Shown here in pieces: positions 49,041 through 60,719 of a stretch of DNA of 64,000 bases; within the stretch, counting starts at the first letter, position 1, and each line of letters begins with the position of its first letter. The translations under genes were made by a program, and so were the position numbers. Source of the DNA: Prochlorococcus sp. AG-409-P01 (lineage in GTDB: Bacteria; Cyanobacteriota; Cyanobacteriia; PCC-6307; Cyanobiaceae); the NCBI GenBank assembly GCA_003215335.1, contig QCKM01000001.1, positions 186,001-250,000 of the forward strand, given 5' to 3'. The notes beneath the pieces were generated by a model that did no database searches, was not told the origin of the DNA, and saw nothing but the letters and a program-made list of their open reading frames with translations.

Positions 49041-49748
49041 GTGCGAACTGTCCTTATTACTGGAGCCTCTAGAGGTATTGGCAGAGCATCTGCAAAGTTA
49101 TTTGCATATGCTGGCTGGAATCTCCTTTTGCTATCACGAAGTGAAGATTCGCTGAAGAAGCTTTCATTAGAACTTGCGCCTACTGGCAGAAGTATTTTTT
49201 TTAATTCGATTGATCTTTCCCAACCCGAGACGATTTCTTCCGGGTTAAAGCAATTGATGTCTCATGGTCTTTGCCCATCGGTACTTATAAATAATGCAGG
49301 GGTGGCTTGGACCGGAGAGTTGCTTTCTATGCCAGTGGCTGATTGGCAGTGGGTTATTCAGATGAATCTAACCAGTGTCTTTCAGGTGTGTTCTGATGTT
49401 GTGCCCGTTATGAGAGATAAAGGCGGTCTGGTTATTAATGTGAGTAGTCATGCTTCACGCAATGCTTTCTCTGAATGGGGTGCTTATTGTGTAAGCAAAG
49501 CGGCTCTTGCAAGCTTTACTCGCTGCTTAGCTGAAGAGGAACGGAGTAATGGTATTCGGGCATGTACTCTTACTCTTGGTTCTGTGAACACAAGTTTGTG
49601 GGATACCGATACAGTCAAAAGCAACTTTGATAGAGATTCCATGCTGTCTGTTGATGAGGTAGCAAGAGCTCTTCTTCACCTTGCAGAGCAACCTCAATCA
49701 CAGACAATTGAAGATCTGACTCTGATGCCTTCTACTGGTGCTTTTTGA
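49041..49748 (+). CDS. Short-chain dehydrogenase/reductase
   Basis: 235 residues, GTG start. NAD(P)-binding ITGASRGIGRASAKLFAY is at about 6-23, NNAGVAW near 82, and the catalytic Ser...Tyr-x-x-x-Lys is present (NVSSHASRNAFSEWGAYCVSKAALASF). The substrate is unknown; it might be a ketoacyl-type reductase because it follows accA after 24 bases. The codon usage matches the upstream core genes. Confidence 0.88.
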   Translation: MRTVLITGASRGIGRASAKLFAYAGWNLLLLSRSEDSLKKLSLELAPTGRSIFFNSIDLSQPETISSGLKQLMSHGLCPSVLINNAGVAWTGELLSMPVADWQWVIQMNLTSVFQVCSDVVPVMRDKGGLVINVSSHASRNAFSEWGAYCVSKAALASFTRCLAEEERSNGIRACTLTLGSVNTSLWDTDTVKSNFDRDSMLSVDEVARALLHLAEQPQSQTIEDLTLMPSTGAF

Positions 49749-50070
49749 ACAAGTGTCCTTGAATAATGGCACTATTTTCAGTGAAACATTGAGCTTCCAA
49801 AATCTTTTGTTCACATCAACAATGGGAGTATTTCTTTAGGAGAGAGAAAAGCAATTGAAAAAAGCTCTGTAAGAATAAAAAGGCAAAATATTGCCATAAA
49901 GATTACTCCCTCCCTTTTGTGGTTATCCAAATAGAAGTTGAAGCGGTTTTCATGACAACTCAATTGTTTGGTTTGGCTCTTTCATGACTTGTCAAGATCA
50001 CCCTCTTCATTATCCGTAGAAGAATTATTAAAGAGGAGCTAGAAAGTAGTCAAATGAAATCACTTCTGAA
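49749..50070. other. Intergenic stretch at the start of the accessory half
   Basis: 322 bases, AT-rich. Apart from the tiny minus-strand frame described separately, it has no gene-like signal; it marks the change from core to patchy genes. No tRNA or direct repeat typical of island borders was seen. Confidence 0.45.
49811..49897 (-). CDS. Possible 28-residue hydrophobic microprotein
   Basis: MAIFCLFILTELFSIAF then a short polar-to-hydrophobic end. An excellent purine-rich GGGAGGGAG lies about 9 bases before the ATG on the minus strand, unusual for a chance frame. One membrane helix. Unrecognised; needs conservation evidence. Confidence 0.3.
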   Translation of the reverse strand: MAIFCLFILTELFSIAFLSPKEILPLLM

Positions 50071-51840
50071 TTGCAAAGGTATAGACCATTCAAGCTAGTT
50101 CTTTTCCTTTTGACATTTCATCTACCTCTCATTGCGCAAGTCAACTGGAAAGCTCCGGAGACGATTGATACCAAAAAATCCGCAGTCTCGGCGGCAAGCG
50201 GGCGAGCTGTCGTTGTAACTGCTAATCCATTGGCAAGTGATGCAGCTCTGAGGACCTTGGCTGAAGGTGGGACTGCTATGGATGCGGTGGTTACAGCGCA
50301 GACAGTGCTTGCTGTTGTTGAACCACAAAGTTCAGGCTTAGGAGGTGGTGCTTTTCTTTTGTATTGGGACCAGTCGAAACAATCTTTACACGCGTTTGAT
50401 GGTCGAGAAACTGCACCAGCTCAAGCAGATAGGGATATGTGGATGACATCTAATGGCGAAGCAGTTCCTTGGCTGCATGCAACCAGAAGTCTCTCGTCAA
50501 TAGGCGTTCCAGGTACAACAGCTTTACTTTGGGAAGGACACCAACAATTTGGACGTCTGTCTTGGGGAGAAAATTTTAAGAAGAGTATTCACCTTGCCAC
50601 AGAGGGATTCTTTCCAAGCCCTCGCTTCCTTAGGTCAATCTCTTTAGCAAAGAAAATAGGAATTAAACATAGTAGGACTTTTAAATCCACCTATCTCCCA
50701 AATGGTTCTCTTCCAACGCAAAAGATACCGTTTCGAAACCAGAAATTAGCATCAACCTTAAGTCGTCTGGCTCAGGGAGGTGTCGATGAGTTTTATCGTG
50801 GTCAAGTAGCCAATGATCTTATCGCCGATATCCAATTACAGCAGAACAGCAATGAGCGGGTGCAAACAATTACGAAAGAAGATTTGGCAAGTTATAAAAT
50901 CCAAAAACGCAACCCTATTTGTCGTAAATACAGGTCTTGGCGAATTTGTTCTTTCCCTCCTCCAAGTGGAGGAGGCATTGCGGTATTACAAGCTCTTGGA
51001 ACATATGAGATTCTTTTAAAGAAATTTGGGTCAGAATCAACGGTAAATCGTTGGCATCTTTTAGCAGAATCTTTAAGGTTGGCAGATGCCGATCGTTCTC
51101 ACTGGATTGGAGATCCCATTGACTGGCCAGTTCCGCTTAAGGGATTATTGGAAGATGACTATATAGAGAAAAGAACAAACGCTATCACGATTGACAATTC
51201 AATATTTCGTCCTTTGCCAGGGAATCCAAAAGGTAGTGAAATGTTGGATTTTGCCAGTCAGCCACGTACCGCTGGTGGAGGAACGACTCACCTAGTAGTA
51301 GTTGATGTTTATGGGAACGTCGCAAGTTATACGAGTTCAGTTGAAACTGTCTTCGGGAGCAGGAATCTTTCTGGTGGCATGGTCTTAAATAACCAACTAA
51401 CTGACTTCTCATTTTTATCAAATGTCTCAGGAAAACCTATTGCAAATCGAGTTAAGCCAAATAAACGGCCTTTGAGCTCTATGGCTCCAGTCATAGTTTT
51501 TCGTGATCATCGCCCAGTTTTGGCACTTGGATCACCAGGTGGCTGGCTTATTCCTCATTACATAACAAATGCATTAATTGGGATACTGGATTTAAACCTT
51601 TCACCTAAGGAAGTAGTTAGTCAGAAGTTGTTGTCGGTTCAACCTGATTACACGCTGCTTGAAAAAAGTGGTAATTGGTCCAGTTCCCATCTCAATATTT
51701 ATAGTGGGCTCAAAAGTCTTGGCCATCAAATTAAATATAGCTCTTTTGGCAGTGGATTGGCTGTAATTAAATGGGATAAGGGACGATGGTACGGTGCCGC
51801 TGACCCAAGAAGAGAGGGCAAAGCAGTTGGCTTTCAGTAA
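50071..51840 (+). CDS. ggt: Gamma-glutamyltranspeptidase
   Basis: 589 residues. Cleaves gamma-glutamyl bonds such as in glutathione, in the periplasm. A signal peptide spans about residues 1-23 (FKLVLFLLTFHLPLIAQ). The N-terminal pattern SGLGGGAFLLYWD and the self-cleavage site TAGGGTTHLVVVD, where the first Thr becomes the nucleophile of the small subunit, are intact. The TTG at 50071 is the best start. It opens the accessory block. Confidence 0.9.
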   Translation: MQRYRPFKLVLFLLTFHLPLIAQVNWKAPETIDTKKSAVSAASGRAVVVTANPLASDAALRTLAEGGTAMDAVVTAQTVLAVVEPQSSGLGGGAFLLYWDQSKQSLHAFDGRETAPAQADRDMWMTSNGEAVPWLHATRSLSSIGVPGTTALLWEGHQQFGRLSWGENFKKSIHLATEGFFPSPRFLRSISLAKKIGIKHSRTFKSTYLPNGSLPTQKIPFRNQKLASTLSRLAQGGVDEFYRGQVANDLIADIQLQQNSNERVQTITKEDLASYKIQKRNPICRKYRSWRICSFPPPSGGGIAVLQALGTYEILLKKFGSESTVNRWHLLAESLRLADADRSHWIGDPIDWPVPLKGLLEDDYIEKRTNAITIDNSIFRPLPGNPKGSEMLDFASQPRTAGGGTTHLVVVDVYGNVASYTSSVETVFGSRNLSGGMVLNNQLTDFSFLSNVSGKPIANRVKPNKRPLSSMAPVIVFRDHRPVLALGSPGGWLIPHYITNALIGILDLNLSPKEVVSQKLLSVQPDYTLLEKSGNWSSSHLNIYSGLKSLGHQIKYSSFGSGLAVIKWDKGRWYGAADPRREGKAVGFQ

Positions 51841-51991
51841 GTGCAGTTAGGAATGCTTCTCATTGCTGAGACTTGATGAAGTGATTGCAAAAGTGGATCA
51901 GATAATTAAAAGCGAAGAAACAACCAAGCTCTTTCAATCTGGAAACTTGATTCAATCACTTTTGATCCTTCGAACAACCAACATAAAAGCT

Positions 51992-52174
51992 TTAGGAAGG
52001 ATCGTTGTTTTTCTTTTCCCCGCCGAGCCAACCTTCTTCTTTTATTCCTCGCCGGAGAGCAGTGATCAATGCTCCGAAGAAAAATGCTCCGATGCCAGCA
52101 AATAAACCAAGCGTTAGCAATGGCTTCCAACCAAAAGCTGCCATATTCTGAAGCGCAGGATCAGATGGGTCCAT
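51992..52174 (-). CDS. Small single-TM protein
   Basis: 60 residues: MDPSDPALQNMAAFGWKP, then one membrane helix (LLTLGLFAGIGAFFFGALITALR, about 19-41), then a charged tail. The pattern is that of small thylakoid or inner-membrane proteins of picocyanobacteria; the family is not recognised. Convergent with ggt. Confidence 0.55.
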   Translation of the reverse strand: MDPSDPALQNMAAFGWKPLLTLGLFAGIGAFFFGALITALRRGIKEEGWLGGEKKNNDPS

Positions 52175-52392
52175 TCTTCTATTGATAAAGGGCCGAATTC
52201 ATTAATATTCACCTGCTAATCACTCAAACCTAGGGAAGTAGAAGTTTCTTCTTAAAGTTCATGTTTGATTAATTGCTGAAAAATGGACCTTGTATCTAGG
52301 GTTGTTTCTATTTAGTCTCTAATCAATAAGAGGCCGATAATTACACCAGCTTCATGTCTATTCAAACTCATCCTAAATCATAGAAGGAAGTG

Positions 52393-54108
52393 ATGGTCGA
52401 CCCTATGTCAACCCCTTGCAGCGCATTTGAATCATCGCTAATAAAAACTTTCGATGAGTTTTCACAACGAGTCGACTACTCGCTGATGGATTCACTCCAT
52501 GCGGACCCACAGGCGAGAGGCGATGGTCAAGATCGCCATCCTCGTCAAGTGTTCTCTGGTCATTACGTACCGGTCATTCCCACGCCCATTCCATTACCGG
52601 AATACATAGCGCATAGCAAAACCTTATTTGACGAATTGGGTCTTAGCAATGAACTTGTCCTTGACAAACAATTTCGCAGTCTGTTTTCAGGAGACACCAC
52701 CGTAGCAAGGGAGCCAATGCGTCCGGTGGGCTGGGCTACTGGTTATGCTTTGTCTATCTATGGCACTGAATACATACAGCAGTGCCCGTTTGGAACCGGT
52801 AATGGCTACGGCGATGGTCGTGCAATTTCTGTGTTCGAAGGCCTCTTGAAGGGTAGGCGCTGGGAGATGCAGTTGAAGGGCGGAGGTGCGACTCCGTATT
52901 GCCGTGGTGCTGATGGACGTGCAGTGCTTCGTTCCAGCGTACGTGAGTTTCTGGCACAGGAATACATGCAGGCCCTTGGAGTTCCGACCTCACGCTCTTT
53001 GACTCTGTATGTATCCCGATCCGAAATGGTTCGTAGGCCGTGGTATGACGAGAATTCCACGTCTATTGATCCAGACATCCTGGTAGACAATCCTGTGGCT
53101 ATCACAACACGTGTTGCGCCATCCTTTCTTCGTGTCGGTCAGCTTGAGCTGTTTGCTCGTCGAGCACGCAGCAATGCTTATCAGGGTGCGCTGAACGAGC
53201 TACAGATGCTTGTGAAGCATCTTGTTGAACGTAATTACCTGGAGGTAATTGATCCGAGTCTTACCTTCACTGATCAAGTGGTTGAGCTGGCCGAGTTATT
53301 TCGTGGGCGGCTCACATCATTAGTAGCCAACTGGATGCGCGTTGGTTACTGCCAGGGCAATTTCAATAGTGACAATTGTGCAGCTGGTGGCTTTACCCTT
53401 GACTATGGCCCTTTCGGATTCTGCGAACTGTTTGACCCCAGATTTCAGCCCTGGACAGGAGGAGGCGACCATTTCTCATTCTTCAACCAACCAGTTGCTG
53501 CCGAAGCTAATTATCAGATGTTCTGGTCAGCTCTCAGACCTCTGCTCACAGATGACACGGAGGCACTGGCAAGGCTAGATCAAATTAGAGAGGGCTTTTC
53601 TGAAGCTATGAGCCAGGAGATCGAGGCAATGTGGGCAAAGAAGCTCGGTTTGAATAGCTATGACGCAACTCTGGTGAACGAATTGCTCCATCTCATGATT
53701 CTTTCCAAAGTGGACTACACGATCTTTTTCCGTAAGCTTTCTCATATTCCAGACCAACTCACAACTTTGAAAGAGAGCTTCTACCTGCCCAGCTCAGAGC
53801 AGGTAGAAGCTCAGTGGGCTGACTGGCTGCAACGGTGGCGGGCTCGCATAACGAGTTGTGGTGACCTAAGAGTGATATCTACAGCCATGAAACGCATTAA
53901 TCCCAAATACAGCTGGCGCGAGTGGTTGATTACACCCGCTTATAAGAAGGCTGAGCAAGGTGATTACCACCTAGTCAAGGAGTTGCAGGATGTGTTCAGT
54001 AATCCCTACGATGAACAATCATTTGAGGTGGAGAAGAAGTATGACCGATTAAAACCTAAGAAATTCTTCAATGCAGGGGGTATATCCCACTACAGTTGTT
54101 CGTCTTAA
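52393..54108 (+). CDS. selO: SelO/YdiU-family pseudokinase, protein AMPylase
   Basis: 571 residues from the ATG at 52393, preceded by GAAGGA. SelO transfers AMP from ATP to Ser/Thr/Tyr of proteins involved in redox balance. Typical motifs are [20 protein letters not shown] (normally KGAGPTPYSR), [29 protein letters not shown] and [10 protein letters not shown] (metal and catalytic Asp). The chain ends ISHYSCSS, the Cys-Ser-Ser tail that is selenocysteine-bearing in human SELO. GC content looks clearly higher than the neighbours, a sign of transfer. Confidence 0.92.
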   Translation: MVDPMSTPCSAFESSLIKTFDEFSQRVDYSLMDSLHADPQARGDGQDRHPRQVFSGHYVPVIPTPIPLPEYIAHSKTLFDELGLSNELVLDKQFRSLFSGDTTVAREPMRPVGWATGYALSIYGTEYIQQCPFGTGNGYGDGRAISVFEGLLKGRRWEMQLKGGGATPYCRGADGRAVLRSSVREFLAQEYMQALGVPTSRSLTLYVSRSEMVRRPWYDENSTSIDPDILVDNPVAITTRVAPSFLRVGQLELFARRARSNAYQGALNELQMLVKHLVERNYLEVIDPSLTFTDQVVELAELFRGRLTSLVANWMRVGYCQGNFNSDNCAAGGFTLDYGPFGFCELFDPRFQPWTGGGDHFSFFNQPVAAEANYQMFWSALRPLLTDDTEALARLDQIREGFSEAMSQEIEAMWAKKLGLNSYDATLVNELLHLMILSKVDYTIFFRKLSHIPDQLTTLKESFYLPSSEQVEAQWADWLQRWRARITSCGDLRVISTAMKRINPKYSWREWLITPAYKKAEQGDYHLVKELQDVFSNPYDEQSFEVEKKYDRLKPKKFFNAGGISHYSCSS

Positions 54109-55788
<1,680 letters not shown>

Positions 55789-55868
55789 TTTTGATTGTTT
55801 AATTCTTACTCTTATGAAGTTATTGGATTCTCAAAGTCGAATCTTTTCGACTCTCTCTCGAACTCTAT

Positions 55869-56207
55869 TTGAATAAAAAATATGAATCAGAATGGGGAGG
55901 TAAGTTGTTTTTATTTAATGACCCAAATAGACAGACATTAGCAAACATGACTTGTATAGAGCCTCTTTTCAATAGACTGGTCATATTTAACACTTATGAT
56001 ACGACTTTTCATGGCCACCCCTTGGCATTGGACTTTCCTGATGAATATCCTAGGACTTCATTGGCTTTTTATTATTATACTTCAAAGGACAGACCTTCAA
56101 GTGAAAGAAGAAGACTTAATCTACATCTACAAGATATATTCCAACAAGAAATGAAAAGTTTGCAACTACTAGTGTTTGATTTAAAACTAGAGTTGGACAT
56201 GTCTTAA
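55869..56207 (+). pseudogene. C-terminal remnant of a 2-oxoglutarate/Fe(II) oxygenase (P4H-like)
   Basis: 112 residues matching only the second half of the family: LNKKYESEWGGKLFLF, FNRLVIFNTYDTTFHGHP (the second iron-binding His) and RTSLAFYYYTSKDRP (the Arg that binds 2-oxoglutarate). The first iron-binding HxD is absent. About 40 bases upstream the frame still reads with similarity (KVESFRLSLELYLNK) and is then closed by a stop, so the 5' half has been lost. Confidence 0.62.
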
Positions 56208-56432
56208 GACGATGGATTTCATTCCCATGAAACATCATTAACTAGCTGCTAATTTCCTTTGATTAATATCCTGACTAACTATTTACAACATAACGTCTTG
56301 CCTCCAATTCCAGAAGGCCTTCACTTGCATGAAGATGATTTGAATTGGACCAATGATTCAACTGTCTAGTATGGCTAGCAGTTTTGGACTTTAAATAGAT
56401 AAATTCAATGAATTAAGGGGAGCGCAAAATTA

Positions 56433-59400
56433 GTGCGTCGGCATTCGAAAGTAATCACAACTAGTGAATGCGCAAGAGAAATTATATATCAATCAAATAA
56501 CAAAGTGATATTGCTCTCATTAAGTAAGCAATTGCTTAGAAGTTTTTTCTTTCTTGCTCTACTTTCGCCAAGCAAAGTCCTGGCTAGTCCATGCGATTCT
56601 GAAGTTACAAGTCTTTCAAATGCAGTAGTAGGAAGCTCTGGAGATTGCAATGGGAAATTAATTGTCAATAGACAAATACTTGTTGATGTCATAGCAGCTG
56701 GTGCAAATAGAGCTACTGACTATACGATTACAAAAGATGGTGTTAGTTATACCTTTGGTGACTCATCAAAAAATATTTACACAGGAAATATAACTAACTT
56801 TTCAGGATTATTTCAAGGAAAAAAATGGTTTAATGCTGATATTAGTTATTGGAATACTAGAAGTGCTACGGATATGAACTCTATGTTTCGAGCAGCCCAT
56901 AGATTCAATCAAGATATAGGTGATTGGAATGTTGAAAATGTCACTAACATGAAAAGAATGTTTGAACGAGCTGTCAGATTTAACCAAGATATAAACGACT
57001 GGAATATAAGCAATGTTACTGATACGTCAAGAATGTTTATGAGGGCCAACAAGTTTAATCAAAATCTAAATGGTTGGGATGTTGGAAGTGTCACCAATAT
57101 GAATGCCATGTTTAAAGGAGCCAAAGCATTTAATGGAAATATATCTAACTGGTCTACATCAAATGTCCGTAGTTTTCACCAAACTTTTAGAGGAGCTAAA
57201 GCTTTTAATCAAGATATTACTAATTGGAATACAGGTTCAGCAACAGGATTTAAAAGAACTTTCCAAAATGCTACGGCATTTGACCAAGACTTAACAGGCT
57301 GGAATGTACAGAAAAGGAAGCAGCCACCTCGGCTATTTGCACCAGGCTTAGCTTTAGATAAGCATCCCTGTTGGGGAAGTGATGGATGCTCTTCAGGCCC
57401 TCTTCTGACATCCTCAACACCTTCAGACGGACAATATGGCGTTCTTGAAACAGCGACATTGACCTTGAGTTTTGATAGAGATGTTAAAGCCAATAGAGGT
57501 TACATTGCTTTGAGGGAAGCAAATAGCTGGTCAGATATTAAAAGATACAAAATAAACTCTAATAAAGTTACCTTTAGTGATGATAAAAGATCAATTATTG
57601 TTGATATCAGCAATGACCTGCAGGCTAATAAGGACTACTGGATATATATCAAAAATAATGTTATCACTTCCACTTCTAACAACAGTTATAAAGGCCTTAC
57701 TGACCAGACCATGTTGAATTTCTCCACTCGAGCTTCAGATACTACTTCGCCAGAAGTAGAAGCTTATTCGCCAGCAAATGGATCTGTGAAACTAGAGATT
57801 GCCAACCCAAAGTTAGTGTTGCTATTTACAGAAGAAATAGCATTTGGTACAGGAGAAATTAAATTGAAGAAATATGCAGACGATAGCCTAATTCAGGCCT
57901 TTGATGTTTCCAGTAATACAGATATTTCTGTCTCATATGACGAGCTTACAATCAATCTAGTAAATAGTGATGGGGAGAGTATAGTTGAATCAGAAACAAA
58001 GTATTACCTGCAAATAGATTCTGGAGCTATTGTTGATACGGCCAGCTCTCCTAATTCATTTGCTGGGATTAGCTCTAAAAATACATATTCTTTTACTACA
58101 GTAGCCGAATCAACTTGTGGAAGTATATCTGGAATTACGAGAGTAAATCGTGGAGGCTTAGGCATTTCAAGTACAGAAGTAAAAATATATTTAGGAAATA
58201 CCTATCTGACAACGGTGGAAACAGATGGAACTGGAAGATATCAATATTTTCCTACAGAAACTGGCACTTATAAAGTCGAGTTTGTTAGGCCTAATAGTGA
58301 TTCTCGAATTGCAAAGGGCGTCATGACAAAGAGTAGTGGTGCTTATCAGACAGGTCGCTGGATACGGAATATTGTCATCACTACTAGCTGTGAAGACCAT
58401 CAAGAAGTGGATGGATTACTAATTGACCCAGCTGGTGTTATTTATAATTCAAATACTCGTCAACCTGTATCAGGAGCAACTGTTAAGCTGTTATATAATG
58501 GTGAACTTGTGAGCAACGACTGGCTTGATAGCAGTGGTGGTGAAAATACACAAGTAACCGGAGCAAATGGTTCTTATAGCTTTATTTTTAAAGCTGACTC
58601 AGCTTCTGATGGAACTTATACAATTGAGGTTGAGCCGCCAGCTGCTTATACATTTGAAAGCACTGAAATTGCCTCAGAAGGGACAACATATACCTCCCAA
58701 TTGGGAGGAGGTGTAGAAGAAATTCAAGATCAAGATGATGCTCCAGCCTCAGGGGAACTTACCACCTATTACTTGTCCTTCTCTTTTACATTTACTAGTG
58801 AGTCATCCACTACTTCAAATGGCGTAATTAACAATCATATTCCTATTGACCCTCATTCTGACCCAACTTTAAAAGCAGATGTTGTAGGCCTTGCAGAATC
58901 TTGGAGCAATGCAGCAATTCGTTTTAGCAAGTCAAGCATTAATGCAGTCAATAGACGCTTTGACTGGCTTAGAAGGAATACGACTTCTAACAAGAAGTCG
59001 TATCAGGGAATTAAGGTTTCATTTGCAAATCCATTCTTTGAAAGAGCTATTAATGGGAATTCAGGTGGTTTGAACAGTCTCCGCGTTGATGACCTGACAA
59101 GCTGGGCAAAGACAAATTGGTCAAATGAAAGGCTCATTGATCAATCTGATGAGGTTATCTATGAATTAAAAGAGCGCTCTATAGATATTGCGATGGCAGA
59201 AGTTCGTAATAATGCTGGAGAAATAAATCTCAATCCAAAAGCGGGTAATTTAATAGATGACTGGGCATTCTGGACTGATGGGAATCTCATTATTGGAAAT
59301 TCTGCAGGAACATCAGTTGCGTCTAGTCAGGATACAGAAACCACAGCGTTCACTTTAGGTATAGATAAACCATACGAAGAGAATGGTTTGTTTGGAATTG

Positions 59401-60077
59401 CTTTTACTTTTGGTCATGATGCTGTTGATGTGGGGGGTGTAGGAAGTCGACTTGAGTCAGACAACTACAGCCTTTCAATTTATTCATCTAAACGGTTTAA
59501 ACACTTCCTTCCAATAGAAGCTCAGCTTGGTGTGGGAAAGATGCAAATGCATACAAAAAGGATAGATAACTCAATTACACATAAAGGCGATCGAGATGTA
59601 AATATGGTTTTCGGTTCTGCTGCCTTATTTGGGGAACCTATCTCTGAAGGAGACTTTCAAATCACGCCTTTTGGAAGATTAGAGTTGGCTCATATTCAAT
59701 TCGAAGAATTTTCTGAATCTGGAAGCAACCTTGCATTGAGATTCAAAGAGCAAACACTCGATAGAAAGATGATTTCGTTGGGTTTTGATCTTGGTTATGA
59801 GATTCCTCTTGAAAGGTGGAGGTTAAGGCCTTTCGGAAAAGTTGAATATGCTCATGAGTTCGCTGATGACTCAAATATTGATATGAACTATATTGGCGAT
59901 TCTCAAAACTATCGATTAATTTTTAAGAAAGTAGCCAGCGATTATTTGAACACAGCACTTGGAGTTGAATTTTATAAAGACAATCGATTCTCGGCCAATT
60001 TGACTTATGCACACGAGCATACAGGCACTTCTTTTTATACGAATTCATATCAATTCCAAATCGATTGGCATTTCTAG
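56433..60077 (+). CDS. Autotransporter-like surface protein with BspA/PARCEL repeats
   Basis: 1214 residues, GTG start. Residues about 23-52 form an export signal. Residues 130-295 hold seven 25-residue repeats (Trp at 140, 165, 190, 215, 240, 265, 290; core FNxDIxxWN..xVTxMxxMF), the DUF285/BspA-like unit found in Mycoplasma and other surface proteins. Two Ig-like Big_5 segments (about 315-560) and two SdrD/carboxypeptidase-regulatory beta-sandwiches (about 565-760) follow. The C-terminal 280 residues look like an autotransporter beta-barrel ending in Phe (IDWHF). Likely exported by the type V route to the cell surface, with the repeats as ligand-binding part. No protease motif was seen. Confidence 0.82.
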   Translation: MRRHSKVITTSECAREIIYQSNNKVILLSLSKQLLRSFFFLALLSPSKVLASPCDSEVTSLSNAVVGSSGDCNGKLIVNRQILVDVIAAGANRATDYTITKDGVSYTFGDSSKNIYTGNITNFSGLFQGKKWFNADISYWNTRSATDMNSMFRAAHRFNQDIGDWNVENVTNMKRMFERAVRFNQDINDWNISNVTDTSRMFMRANKFNQNLNGWDVGSVTNMNAMFKGAKAFNGNISNWSTSNVRSFHQTFRGAKAFNQDITNWNTGSATGFKRTFQNATAFDQDLTGWNVQKRKQPPRLFAPGLALDKHPCWGSDGCSSGPLLTSSTPSDGQYGVLETATLTLSFDRDVKANRGYIALREANSWSDIKRYKINSNKVTFSDDKRSIIVDISNDLQANKDYWIYIKNNVITSTSNNSYKGLTDQTMLNFSTRASDTTSPEVEAYSPANGSVKLEIANPKLVLLFTEEIAFGTGEIKLKKYADDSLIQAFDVSSNTDISVSYDELTINLVNSDGESIVESETKYYLQIDSGAIVDTASSPNSFAGISSKNTYSFTTVAESTCGSISGITRVNRGGLGISSTEVKIYLGNTYLTTVETDGTGRYQYFPTETGTYKVEFVRPNSDSRIAKGVMTKSSGAYQTGRWIRNIVITTSCEDHQEVDGLLIDPAGVIYNSNTRQPVSGATVKLLYNGELVSNDWLDSSGGENTQVTGANGSYSFIFKADSASDGTYTIEVEPPAAYTFESTEIASEGTTYTSQLGGGVEEIQDQDDAPASGELTTYYLSFSFTFTSESSTTSNGVINNHIPIDPHSDPTLKADVVGLAESWSNAAIRFSKSSINAVNRRFDWLRRNTTSNKKSYQGIKVSFANPFFERAINGNSGGLNSLRVDDLTSWAKTNWSNERLIDQSDEVIYELKERSIDIAMAEVRNNAGEINLNPKAGNLIDDWAFWTDGNLIIGNSAGTSVASSQDTETTAFTLGIDKPYEENGLFGIAFTFGHDAVDVGGVGSRLESDNYSLSIYSSKRFKHFLPIEAQLGVGKMQMHTKRIDNSITHKGDRDVNMVFGSAALFGEPISEGDFQITPFGRLELAHIQFEEFSESGSNLALRFKEQTLDRKMISLGFDLGYEIPLERWRLRPFGKVEYAHEFADDSNIDMNYIGDSQNYRLIFKKVASDYLNTALGVEFYKDNRFSANLTYAHEHTGTSFYTNSYQFQIDWHF

Positions 60078-60350
60078 CTGCCAAGTTAATGAAATTGAAG
60101 GGTTTGTACTTGATCCCATTAGCTAATAATCATGGCAATCTATTTACCTTCATGTAAGGCCTGGGTGTTCTTTTTTGTTTAGATCTTGGTTCGGCGACAA
60201 TAAGAGTAAGTGAAAGCCTAGAAGGCGATTTCCTGAAACTTTCTTGCCGCAGGCACTGAAGTCAATACTCAAGTAAAGGGATTTGCTAGATAACCTTCTT
60301 ATGTCTGTAGAGATTGATAGTCTAAGTATTGATCCTTGTTGAGAAGCTCT
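60078..60350. other. Gap between the surface protein and the small-protein run
   Basis: 273 bases without a supported gene; it should carry the promoter for the following unit. No strong -10/-35 pair or terminator was recognised; the nearest frames are under 20 codons. Confidence 0.35.
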
Positions 60351-60539
60351 ATGAATGGAGAAGAAAAACAGAAAGAAAGCTTTCTCAAAAAAGGTGGTAA
60401 ATGGGGAGCCATCATTGGTGCGGCCTGGATAGGATTGAATATTGTTGTACCTTTAGCCTTATTGCGGATTCCCGCAGTTCAAAAATATCTTGTGGCATTA
60501 GAAGGCAAGCTTCCTTTTGATATCCCGGGTGTTGGTTAA
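60351..60539 (+). CDS. Microprotein 1 of the P450 run, single TM
   Basis: 62 residues from the ATG at 60351: a charged start (EEKQKESFLKKGGKWG), then one membrane helix (AIIGAAWIGLNIVVPLALL), then a short tail. Its TAA is immediately followed by the ATG of the next frame. Family not recognised. Confidence 0.6.
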   Translation: MNGEEKQKESFLKKGGKWGAIIGAAWIGLNIVVPLALLRIPAVQKYLVALEGKLPFDIPGVG

Positions 60540-60719
60540 ATGGCAGAAGAACTCATTTGTTTTTTCTTGCTTGGCATAGCGGCATTCCTTTTAAATAATG
60601 GATTTCCTGCCGAAGCTCGTCCACTATTTTGGTTTGTTCTTCCATTGCTTATCAAAATCAGCATCGACAGTAGCCGAAAAAGAGTTTTAGAAAATGGCCC
60701 TAAAGAGAAGCATCTCTAA
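60540..60719 (+). CDS. Microprotein 2 of the P450 run, membrane
   Basis: 59 residues. Two hydrophobic stretches (ICFFLLGIAAFLLN and LFWFVLPLLIKI) separated by a short polar turn, then a basic tail (SSRKRVLENGPKEKHL). It starts on the base after the preceding stop codon and its stop shares one base with the next start. Family not recognised. Confidence 0.55.
   Translation: MAEELICFFLLGIAAFLLNNGFPAEARPLFWFVLPLLIKISIDSSRKRVLENGPKEKHL

Noticed and set aside
51863-52105. 80-codon plus-strand frame after ggt
   Set aside because: Antisense to the better-looking 60-residue membrane protein; its second half is Ser/Glu/Cys-rich nonsense.
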